A stretch of DNA of 64,000 nt. Origin: Chryseobacterium aureum (lineage in GTDB: Bacteria; Bacteroidota; Bacteroidia; Flavobacteriales; Weeksellaceae). The stretch covers positions 496,001 to 560,000 of the forward strand of contig NZ_CP034661.1 in assembly GCF_003971235.1 (NCBI RefSeq). The letters are read 5' to 3'. The translations under genes and the position numbers were made by a program. Position 1 is the stretch's first letter. The number at the start of each line of letters is the position of its first letter. The notes beneath the pieces are model-generated. The model had not been told where the DNA came from. It was given only the letters and a program-made list of their open reading frames with translations, and made no database searches. This document shows, in pieces, positions 56,510 to 64,000 of this stretch.

Positions 56510-58006
56510 ATGTTAACACCTCTCAATACTAAAGAAGTCTGGTTTATTACAGGAAGTCAGCATTTATACGGACCTGAAACACTCGCTCAGGTAGCAGAAC
56601 ACAGCCGGAAAATTGTAGAAGAACTTGAAAAATCAACCTTTATTCCGGTAAAAGTCATCATAAAACCAACCGTAACAACCACCGAAGAGATATTTGAAAC
56701 CATAGCAGCCGCTAATCATGCAGAAAGCTGCATAGGAGTGATTACCTGGATGCATACCTTCTCACCCGCCAAAATGTGGATCAGAGGATTAAAAATTTTA
56801 CAAAAACCTCTTCTGCATCTGCATACCCAGTTCAACAGAGACATCCCATGGTCTACGATGGATATGGATTTTATGAATCTTAATCAGGCCGCTCATGGCG
56901 ACCGTGAATTTGGATTTATGGTAAGCAGGCTCCGAAAGAGCAGAAAAGTAGTCGTGGGACACTGGTCGGAAGAAAGAGTTCAGAAACAGATTGGCGACTG
57001 GAGCCGTGTTGCTGCCGGATGGGATGACTGGCAGGGAGCAAAATTTGCACGCTTCGGGGATAACATGAGATTTGTAGCCGTTACAGACGGAGATAAAGTG
57101 GAAGCTGAAACACAGTTCGGTTTCTCAGTCAATACCTGGGGAATCGGTGATCTTGTCGGAGTCATTAATTCAATAGGTGAAGGGGAAATAAAAAGCCTGA
57201 TAGAAGAATATGAATCTTCTTACCACATGGCTGCATCACTGTTGGAAGGTGGGGCACAAAGAAACGCCCTGTACACCGCCGCAAAAATTGAGCTAGGACT
57301 TGAAAAATTTTTAAAAGACGGAGGATTTAAAGGATTCTCCGATACCTTTGAAGATCTTCACGGGCTGGAACAGCTTCCGGGAATTGCCGTGCAGCGCCTG
57401 ATGCAGAAAGGATACGGATTTGCAGGAGAAGGAGACTGGAAAACAGCAGCCCTGGTGCGTGCCATGAAAACTATGGGACAGGGACTGGAAGGAGGAAATG
57501 CTTTCATGGAAGATTACACCTACCATTTAGACCCGTCCAATCCTTCCATTTTAGGTTCCCATATGCTGGAAGTAGACCCTGTTCTGGCGGCCGGAAAACC
57601 ATCATGTGAGATTCATCCGCTCGGAATCGGAGGAAAAGCAGATCCGGTGCGTCTTGTTTTTAACTCCAGAGGAAACATCGATTCTCTCAACGCTGCCCTG
57701 ATGGACTTTGGAAACCATTTCAGACTGCTGATCAACAAAACCAGAGCACTGGAAATTACAGAAGAGCTGCCCAAACTTCCGGTAGCAAGAGTTTTATGGA
57801 AACCTCTTCCTGATTTGTATACTGCTGCGGAAGCATGGATACTGGCGGGTGGAGCACATCATACATGTTACAGTGAAAATATTTCAGCAGAACAGCTGGA
57901 AGATTTTGCTGATATAGCAGGCATTGAATCTTTAGTCATTGATGAAGATACCAGAATGCGTGATTTCAAAAATACACTTCGTTGGAATGAAATGTATTAT
58001 CGTTAA
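56510..58006 (+). CDS. araA: L-arabinose isomerase
   Basis: A 498-residue enzyme converting L-arabinose to L-ribulose, normal length. Family segments are [99 protein letters not shown] and GGAHHTCYS. The order araB-araD-araA is common in Bacteroidota. Confidence 0.98.
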   Translation: MLTPLNTKEVWFITGSQHLYGPETLAQVAEHSRKIVEELEKSTFIPVKVIIKPTVTTTEEIFETIAAANHAESCIGVITWMHTFSPAKMWIRGLKILQKPLLHLHTQFNRDIPWSTMDMDFMNLNQAAHGDREFGFMVSRLRKSRKVVVGHWSEERVQKQIGDWSRVAAGWDDWQGAKFARFGDNMRFVAVTDGDKVEAETQFGFSVNTWGIGDLVGVINSIGEGEIKSLIEEYESSYHMAASLLEGGAQRNALYTAAKIELGLEKFLKDGGFKGFSDTFEDLHGLEQLPGIAVQRLMQKGYGFAGEGDWKTAALVRAMKTMGQGLEGGNAFMEDYTYHLDPSNPSILGSHMLEVDPVLAAGKPSCEIHPLGIGGKADPVRLVFNSRGNIDSLNAALMDFGNHFRLLINKTRALEITEELPKLPVARVLWKPLPDLYTAAEAWILAGGAHHTCYSENISAEQLEDFADIAGIESLVIDEDTRMRDFKNTLRWNEMYYR

Positions 58007-58033
58007 TTAATTGTAAAAAATATGTAAATAATT

Positions 58034-59191
58034 ATGAAAAAAACAACACATAATGGCATTTTTATTTTATTATTTTTAATTATTTTCGGCTGCGGAAAAG
58101 AAAATAACAAACAGGATATTTCAGGAAAAATGGAGAATGTTCATACTTCAGACTATGGAGTGACGCCAAAAGGCGATTCTATTAAAAAATACACATTGAC
58201 CAATAAAAACGGGATGAAAGTTGAGGTCATCAATTTCGGAGGAATTATCACATCTTTAACAGCACCCGACAGAAATGGAAAATATGAGGATGTCGTACTG
58301 GGTTTTACCAAACCCGAAGGATACTTCGAAGGCAATCCCTATTATTTCGGTGCTTTAATCGGAAGATATGGTAACAGAATTGCCAACGCGAAATTCTCGC
58401 TGGAAGGAAAAACATATGAAATCGATAAAAACGATGGTCCCAACAGCCTTCACGGAGGAAAAGAAGGATTCCATACCAGATTCTGGAATATTGAGGCCGT
58501 AAAAGATGCAAAATTTCCCACCCTGAAATTATCGTATACCAGCAACGACGGGGAAGAGGGATATCCTGGGAAGCTGACAACAACCGTTTTCTATACCCTT
58601 ACGGACGACAATGCGCTGGAAATTTCCTACGAAGCAGAAACCGATAAGCCAACAGTAGTGAATCTTACCCAGCATTCTTATTTTAACCTGTCCGGAAATT
58701 TTACAAAAACCATTACTGATCATGAACTGCTGATCAATGCAGATCATTTTCTTCCGGTTAACGAAACTTTAATTCCTACCGGTGAGCAGAAAGATGTAAA
58801 AGGAACTCCCTTTGACTTCACAGCCGCAAAATCTATCGGGAAAGATCTCAATGCAGAAGATGATCAGCTGAAAAAAGGTAAAGGATATGACCATAATTGG
58901 ATTCTGAATGGAAAAGGTCTCCGTAGCATCGCCCAGGTCTATCATCCCGCAACAGGAAGATTGATGGAGGTTCTTACAGACGAACCCGGAGTACAGTTTT
59001 ATTCCGGAAATTTTCTTGACGGAAAGTTTGATACCAAAACCGGTGGCAAAAATGAATTCAGAACAGGATTCTGCCTGGAAACACAACATTTCCCGGACTC
59101 TCCCAATCAGCCGTCTTTCCCTTCTACAGAGCTGAAACCCGGACAGAAATACCATTCTAAAACCATTTATAAATTCTCCGTTAAAAAGTAA
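58034..59191 (+). CDS. Aldose 1-epimerase lipoprotein
   Basis: A 385-residue mutarotase of the GalM type. A lipobox (IIFGC, Cys20) predicts a lipoprotein, unlike the cytosolic GalM. The galactose-mutarotase fold shows GGIITSLTAPDRNGKYEDVVLGF, YFGALIGRYGNRIANAKF, NDGPNSLHGGKEGFH (catalytic His), VNLTQHSYFNLSG and the Glu region FCLETQHFPDSPNQP. It interconverts anomers of free sugars outside the cytoplasm before uptake by the next gene's product. Confidence 0.93.
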   Translation: MKKTTHNGIFILLFLIIFGCGKENNKQDISGKMENVHTSDYGVTPKGDSIKKYTLTNKNGMKVEVINFGGIITSLTAPDRNGKYEDVVLGFTKPEGYFEGNPYYFGALIGRYGNRIANAKFSLEGKTYEIDKNDGPNSLHGGKEGFHTRFWNIEAVKDAKFPTLKLSYTSNDGEEGYPGKLTTTVFYTLTDDNALEISYEAETDKPTVVNLTQHSYFNLSGNFTKTITDHELLINADHFLPVNETLIPTGEQKDVKGTPFDFTAAKSIGKDLNAEDDQLKKGKGYDHNWILNGKGLRSIAQVYHPATGRLMEVLTDEPGVQFYSGNFLDGKFDTKTGGKNEFRTGFCLETQHFPDSPNQPSFPSTELKPGQKYHSKTIYKFSVKK

Positions 59192-59194
59192 ACT

Positions 59195-60922
59195 ATGGGA
59201 AAATTAGCAACTATTGATATTATCATATTCCTGATCTATTTTGTAGTGGTAGCTTCTTACGGATTATGGATCTATAAAAAGAAAAAGTCTGAATCTACAG
59301 GAAGTAAGGATTATTTCCTTGCTGAAGGATCATTAACATGGTGGGCTATCGGAGCCAGCTTAATCGCTTCCAATATTTCTGCTGAGCAGTTTATCGGAAT
59401 GAGCGGTGAAGGCTTCTTTGTAGGAATTGCAGTTGCCGCTTACGAATGGATAGCTGCGCTTGCACTGATCATCATTGCAGTCTGGTTTATACCCATCTAT
59501 CTTAAAAATAAGATTTATACCATGCCCCAGTTTCTGGAAAGGAGGTATAACAAATCCGTTTCGCTCATCATGGCCGTATTCTGGCTGTTTCTGTATGTTA
59601 TTGTGAATCTTACTTCCATTCTTTACCTTGGAGCATTGGCCATTGATACTTTATTAGGGGGAGAACATCTTCACGGCATTATGATAGCCCTTTTACTTAT
59701 GGCACTACTGATCGGCCTTGGCGGTATGAAAGTGATAGGATATACAGACGTCATTCAGGTAGCAGTCCTTATTATCGGAGGTTTTGCCACGGTGTATATG
59801 GCGCTGCAGATTGTAGACCAGAGAATCAACGGAGCTGCTGTGGGGAATGCTTTAGCAGGATTTAATACGCTGATCAATGAAGCTCCTCAGCATTTTAAAC
59901 TGATTCTTGAAAAACCAGCGGTCACCAATACTACTTTGGATATGCCCCAGAACCTTGAGGTACAGAAATATGTAGTGTTGCCGGGTCTCGCTATGTACTT
60001 TGCCGGCCAGTGGATTGTGAACCTGAATTATTGGGGATGCAATCAGTATATTACCCAAAGAGCTTTGGGAGCAGACCTGAAAACAGCACGAACCGGAATT
60101 TTATTTGCCGGTTTTCTGAAGCTGTTCATGCCTGTTATTGTAATGCTTCCGGGAATTGCTGCGTATGTGCTGTATTCCAAAGGGCATCTGCCGGGCTTCA
60201 ATGGAGTAAAAGATGGAGCGTATTCTGCAATATTGGGATTTTTACCGGTAGGATTAAAAGGGTTGGCCATTGCAGCTTTGACGGCAGCAATAGTAGCCTC
60301 GCTGGCAGGAAAAGTGAACAGTATCTCAACCATTTTCACACTGGATATCTATAAAAAATATCTGAAGACGGATGCCTCAGAAATTCAGATGGTGAGAACA
60401 GGCCGCTGGGTCATTATCATTGCTATGATGACTGCGCTGGCGTTTACCTGGACAGATGTTTTAGGAATAGGAGGAGAAGGCGGCTTTACATTTATTCAGA
60501 AATATACAGGTTTTATAAGCCCGGGAGTTTTTGCGATGTTCCTTTTGGGTATGTTCTGGAAAAGAACAACCGGAACTGCTGCATTGGTAGGGGTGATCTT
60601 AGGATTTGTCCTTGCTATTTTCTTCAACAGCTTTGCCGTAGATATTTTTGGAAAAGAAACCTGGTTGTACACCGCATTCACCTATGAAAAACAGGAAAAT
60701 GGAGTAGTGCATACCATTACGGAAATTCCTTTCCTGATTAACATGGGATGGTCATTTTTTATCACCATAATCGCCATGATTCTGATTAGTCTTGCAGGTC
60801 CGAAAGTAAACCCTAAAGCATTTGCCATTGATGTTACAATGTTTAAAGTGGACAACAGAACATTGGTTTTAATTGTGATGACATTGCTTTTACTGACCGC
60901 CTTATATGTAAGATTCTGGTAA
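59195..60922 (+). CDS. Sodium/sugar symporter (SSS family)
   Basis: A 575-residue inner-membrane carrier of the solute:sodium symporter family (SGLT-like), about 14 helices. It has DYFLAEGSLTWWAIGASLIASNISAEQFIGMSG, GLGGMKVIGYTDVIQVAVLIIGG and a long region WIVNLNYWGCNQYITQRALGA, all characteristic of sugar-specific SSS members. It lies four bases after the epimerase. By context it imports xylose and/or arabinose. A tandem repeat begins at its stop codon. Confidence 0.93.
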   Translation: MGKLATIDIIIFLIYFVVVASYGLWIYKKKKSESTGSKDYFLAEGSLTWWAIGASLIASNISAEQFIGMSGEGFFVGIAVAAYEWIAALALIIIAVWFIPIYLKNKIYTMPQFLERRYNKSVSLIMAVFWLFLYVIVNLTSILYLGALAIDTLLGGEHLHGIMIALLLMALLIGLGGMKVIGYTDVIQVAVLIIGGFATVYMALQIVDQRINGAAVGNALAGFNTLINEAPQHFKLILEKPAVTNTTLDMPQNLEVQKYVVLPGLAMYFAGQWIVNLNYWGCNQYITQRALGADLKTARTGILFAGFLKLFMPVIVMLPGIAAYVLYSKGHLPGFNGVKDGAYSAILGFLPVGLKGLAIAALTAAIVASLAGKVNSISTIFTLDIYKKYLKTDASEIQMVRTGRWVIIIAMMTALAFTWTDVLGIGGEGGFTFIQKYTGFISPGVFAMFLLGMFWKRTTGTAALVGVILGFVLAIFFNSFAVDIFGKETWLYTAFTYEKQENGVVHTITEIPFLINMGWSFFITIIAMILISLAGPKVNPKAFAIDVTMFKVDNRTLVLIVMTLLLLTALYVRFW

Positions 60923-61323
60923 AAGTGAATGGTCAATGGTGAATTCGTTTCACTGTCAATTTGTAGAAATTCACCATTGGCTTGCGAAGCAAAGTAACCT
61001 TCAACATAAGAGAGAAATTTAGACATGTCAAAAGTGAATGGTCAATAGTGAATTCGTTTCACTGTCAATTTGTAGAAATTCACCATTGACTTGCGAAGCC
61101 AAAGTAACCTTCACATAAATTGAGATATGTCAAAAGTGAATGGTCAATAGTGAATTCGTTTCACTGTCAATTTGTAGAAATTCACCATTGACTTGCGAAG
61201 CCAAAGTAACCTTCACATAAATTGAGATATGTCAAAAGTGAATGGTCAATAGTGAATTCGTTTCACTAGTCAATTTGTAGAAATTCACCATTGACTTGCG
61301 AAGCAAAATTGACTTTTCACATA
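60921..61323 (+). repeat. Tandem repeat, four units of about 102-109 bp
   Basis: Units begin AAAAGTGAATGGTCAAT at 60921, 61030, 61132 and 61234. Each contains an internal inverted pair (GTCAATAGTGAATT and AATTCACCATTGAC around TTCACTGTCAATTTGTAG), so each RNA unit can form a hairpin. Units differ by only a few bases. The first overlaps the symporter stop. No coding frame spans them. Confidence 0.92.
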
Positions 61324-61324
61324 T

Positions 61325-61358
61325 AAAAAATAGGATGCCTTTTAGCATCCTATTTTTT
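61325..61358. terminator. Bidirectional terminator
   Basis: AAAAAATAGGATGC and GCATCCTATTTTTT form a perfect 14-bp stem with a CTTTTA loop. It sits between the converging sugar locus and GH5 gene and can stop both. Confidence 0.93.
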
Positions 61359-61365
61359 ATTGGTA

Positions 61366-63087
61366 TCAGTTCATCCCAATATATTTGAACTTGAACAACT
61401 GGCAGGATGTACCGTAGTAATCCCAAAGGTGTAAGTTTGAATTACCATCCATAGTACAGTTGGGAATATCCCAGCCACGTGTAGGATCCACCTTGGATAG
61501 GATTTTGTAGTAACCATTGGAGACAGCGACTACCTGCCATGCTTGTGCATCATTGCTATAGCTTTGCCAAAGGCGGATTGAAGTTCCCAGTGTATTGCTG
61601 TTACTGGCTAAATCAATGCAGCGATTTGATGCACTCGCTTTGGATACAAAACGCCAGTAGCCATTACCTGCATCAATGGCAACCCATCGCTGTGCAGAAG
61701 CGCCATTCCTTGTCCATGGTCTTAACACTGCGCCATTGGCATCTTCTCCGGATTTCAGATCAAGTACTTTATTGGCATCGGTCTGAAACTCGATCTCGTA
61801 AATACCATTATTAACCAGGCTACTGTTTGTATTACAGTTTCCAACGGGATAATTGGAGGATGCATATTGTTGGAACCACTGCTTAACTGGTGCGGCGCAG
61901 GCCTCCCAATCGTTGTTGTAGGCTGTTCCTGCATTAGGATCACCCTTGTGGAGGAGATTATCCGGGGCAAGAACATTCCAGCTCACATTGCCTGACTGAT
62001 CTACAATATATTTTAGATTGGCACCAAATCCGCTTCCGCCCGCCGTACCGGTTGTACCGATGCCGAAGGTACCGTACCCCTGTGGTGCCCAGTCCGTCTC
62101 GGTAATGGCGATCGGTGCAATGTCTGCAATAGGTTTTACATTGATATTCCATGCATTTTGAAAAGATTGATAGTTGGTGACACCTCCCCAGTAACCCGGA
62201 TAAATATGAACAGCATAACCAATATTACCACCGGTGATCGGGTTGTTTACATAGCCTTGGTAATGGGATTGCCATCCTGTACCCGGTATCCAGCAGACAT
62301 TATTCGCCCCATTGTTACGGATGATAGTAACCAACGGCTGAAAGAAATTTTTAAGCGCTGCAAAATGTTCATTTCCTACGCTGCCCCAAGTACCATTGGT
62401 CCCCAGAATCTCAACAGGTTCATTCGCTAATTCGAACATTACATTATCAGCATTTTTTAAACCTGGGTGCTGCGACAAAAAGGTCCATACCGTCTTAAGA
62501 TAGCTATGATAGGCATCATTCACAGCAATACGGCTCGGGCATACACCGGGAGGACGCAGGATGACATACATTCCCAGGCTTCGGGCATGGTTGATCAGCG
62601 GAATAATCACCTGATCTGTATACGTTACCAGGCGGTTATAGTTGAATCTTGAGATGTCATTCTCAGGGATAGCCGGTCCGGGATCATTGGTCCAGTACGG
62701 ATCAATATGGAGGCGGATGTAATTGAGATACCAGCCGTCAGCAGCGCTGCTGAGCTTGTTCATGACAGCTTTATTATAGTTCAGAGCACCCTGTACATTG
62801 TAATTATCCCAGGTACAGTAGCCGGAATTCGAACCATATTGACAGCCATTAAACCAGGGGCTGGGAGTTATGGCTACACCATGTAAGACAACATTATTGT
62901 CACAGGGATCTTTAAGGTATTTACCTCCAACATGTAGCATGGGTGTTGCTGCCAATGCTCTTGCACCAGCGCCGGCATTTAGATTTTGTTCAGATTCTTC
63001 TAGTAAATTTTTTTCATCCATCGTAGAACAGCTGGAAAGAATAATTAACAGAAAGGCCAGAAAAAGCCACATTTTGTTTGTTTTCAT
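61366..63087 (-). CDS. GH5 glycoside hydrolase lipoprotein with ricin-type lectin domain
   Basis: A 573-residue predicted lipoprotein (lipobox LSSC, Cys20; the following STMDEK might act as an outer-surface export signal). The GH5 barrel contains the acid Glu223 in FELANEPVEI and the nucleophile Glu330 in AITETDWAPQG, with HIYPGYWGG before it. The C-terminal 140 residues are a beta-trefoil ricin lectin (NKVLDLKSGEDANGA, NRCIDLASNSNTLG, Q-x-W-like SAQRW and DAQAWQ repeats). Substrate unknown: endo-glucan, mannan or xylan are all possible. It is convergent with the xylan locus. Confidence 0.9.
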   Translation of the reverse strand: MKTNKMWLFLAFLLIILSSCSTMDEKNLLEESEQNLNAGAGARALAATPMLHVGGKYLKDPCDNNVVLHGVAITPSPWFNGCQYGSNSGYCTWDNYNVQGALNYNKAVMNKLSSAADGWYLNYIRLHIDPYWTNDPGPAIPENDISRFNYNRLVTYTDQVIIPLINHARSLGMYVILRPPGVCPSRIAVNDAYHSYLKTVWTFLSQHPGLKNADNVMFELANEPVEILGTNGTWGSVGNEHFAALKNFFQPLVTIIRNNGANNVCWIPGTGWQSHYQGYVNNPITGGNIGYAVHIYPGYWGGVTNYQSFQNAWNINVKPIADIAPIAITETDWAPQGYGTFGIGTTGTAGGSGFGANLKYIVDQSGNVSWNVLAPDNLLHKGDPNAGTAYNNDWEACAAPVKQWFQQYASSNYPVGNCNTNSSLVNNGIYEIEFQTDANKVLDLKSGEDANGAVLRPWTRNGASAQRWVAIDAGNGYWRFVSKASASNRCIDLASNSNTLGTSIRLWQSYSNDAQAWQVVAVSNGYYKILSKVDPTRGWDIPNCTMDGNSNLHLWDYYGTSCQLFKFKYIGMN

Positions 63088-63727
63088 AATGATATATTTA
63101 AAGGTTTGGTCTTATTTTTAGCCGTCAATAACGTGCTTTCGTATTCTGCACAGGAATATTCTGCAGATAAGTAAAACTTTCTGATTTATTAACGATGGAT
63201 TTGAATGAGGATTGATATTATATTTTTCTGTTGAAACTTCTCAACTGCTTTTCCCGGTTCTTTAATAATGGTTTTAACAGAGCAATACAATCATATCTAT
63301 TCAGTTTCTGATTTGAAAATCTTTTCCTTCTCTTTTTCGGGTCCCTAGGTATGGAAGTGTAGTGTTTGTAAAAAAATGAGTTGTTGTTAAATATGGTTAT
63401 TAGTTTTGTATAAAAATACATATAATATTAAATATAAATCAATATTTTATTAAAAATTAACAAAAAATTACATATCATAAATCAGTTTGTGAGCTATATC
63501 ATTATAAATCTTTGTGTGGTAGGAGAAAAGAAAAAAACTTATCATAAATTTTTATGACAATAGTGATAAAAAAGACACACTTACCGGGTTGACTTGATTA
63601 AAATTTCAGCCGAGGACACAAAAAAAATCTCACAAAAGTGAGATTTTAATAACGGTATGATGAATTTGTATAATCCAGAATTGTTAACTTTTTACAATTC
63701 ATTTCTAAACCTGCAAAGTATTATCAA
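63088..63727. other. AT-rich intergenic region
   Basis: About 640 bases with no credible gene; a 67-codon minus frame at 63218-63421 is basic and low in complexity and lacks homology I can recognise. The right end contains the terminator at 63624-63647. The left end should hold the promoter of the GH5 gene, but no clear -7 element was found. Confidence 0.5.
63624..63647 (-). terminator. Terminator of the right-edge NUDIX-regulator gene
   Basis: AAAATCTCAC and GTGAGATTTT form a perfect 10-bp stem with an AAAA loop. In minus-strand sense it is followed by a T-run, 80 bases after the stop at 63728. Confidence 0.8.
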
Positions 63728-64000
63728 TTAGATCTTAAACATAAATCCGCGGGAGATTTTTTTGTTGTATTTTTTTTCGTCGAAGCGGTAAAGAAAAGAA
63801 CCTTTCCGGGAAGAAGTCATATCCTTTTTATTGGTATTGACAAGGATATCCATACTGTTGATCTTACTCGTAAAATTACGCTTGTCAAATTTCTCATCAA
63901 AAATAGCTTCATAAAGATTCTGAAGATCCTTCATCGTGAAATTTTCGGGTAAAAGCTCAAATCCTATAGGTCCTGTGGATGCTCTTCTTCTCAGTCTGGC
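63728..64000 (-). CDS. Second NUDIX-type sugar regulator, 3' part
   Basis: The frame runs off the right edge, so only the last 90 residues are seen. They include LRRRASTGPIGFELLPENFTMKDLQNLYEAIFD and end GSFLYRFDEKKYNKKISRGF. This is the C-terminal winged helix of NrtR/AraR-like regulators, similar in layout to the gene at 20431 (LLPKRFTIRQLYQLYSAL and YYRFDAKIYKK). It may control a neighbouring sugar locus beyond the window. Confidence 0.8.
   Translation of the reverse strand, partial: ARLRRRASTGPIGFELLPENFTMKDLQNLYEAIFDEKFDKRNFTSKINSMDILVNTNKKDMTSSRKGSFLYRFDEKKYNKKISRGFMFKI

Noticed and set aside
60921..61323. Possible CRISPR array
   Set aside because: The units are about 100 bp and almost fully identical, with no short repeat and unique spacer pattern and no cas genes nearby.
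63218..63421. Possible 67-residue gene on the minus strand
   Set aside because: Low-complexity basic composition, AT-rich surroundings, no promoter or conserved feature visible.

Overview
The window looks like chromosome from a Flavobacteriia member of the Bacteroidota, most likely Chryseobacterium or a close Weeksellaceae relative. The evidence is a low-GC sequence, a SusC/SusD pair, a type IX secretion C-terminal signal, promoters with a TAnnTTTG -7 element and no obvious Shine-Dalgarno sites, and the VGINT..PGSTLDINGS secreted-protein motif. The genus is inferred, not proven.

Left part (1-17.8 kb) is general chromosome. It begins with the 3' end of a GbsR/MarR-type regulator followed by a tripartite RND efflux operon (adaptor, permease, outer-membrane factor). 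Next come a BtrH-N/DUF4872 protein, a GNAT acetyltransferase and MarR regulator pair behind a perfect palindrome, and a TonB-dependent receptor. Three small ferritin-like or helical-bundle stress proteins (DUF892, DUF4142, and a frameshifted DUF2383 gene) surround an AlkB-like dioxygenase. A TPP riboswitch then precedes pnuT (thiamine uptake) and an overlapping acyl-CoA-dehydrogenase-like flavoprotein, followed by a second GNAT gene.

Middle (17.9-20.4 kb) holds tRNA-Ala(GGC) on the minus strand. Two plus-strand fragments of the same tRNA 3' end flank an orphan secreted-protein gene, which looks like an integration or rearrangement scar.

Right part (20.4-60.9 kb) is one 40-kb co-directional block of 25 genes: a glucuronoarabinoxylan utilisation locus. 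A NUDIX-type sugar regulator leads xylB, xylA, a SusC/SusD pair, a complete glucuronate branch (uxuA, SDR reductase, uxaC, kdgK, kdgA, hexuronate MFS carrier), and a hydrolase battery (three GH43, a CE1-like esterase, GH97, GH115, GH30, GH3, GH51). The arabinose branch (araB, araD, araA), an aldose epimerase and a sodium/sugar symporter close it. The genes cover chain cleavage by GH30, removal of side groups by GH115, GH51, GH43 and the esterase, trimming by GH3 and GH43, and feeding of xylose and arabinose into the pentose phosphate pathway and glucuronate into the Entner-Doudoroff pathway. A near-identical dyad (AAGTGT-N7-ACATTT) lies upstream of both the regulator and araB and is a candidate operator.

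Right edge: a four-copy tandem repeat, a convergent GH5-ricin lipoprotein, and the 3' end of a second NUDIX-type regulator on the minus strand.
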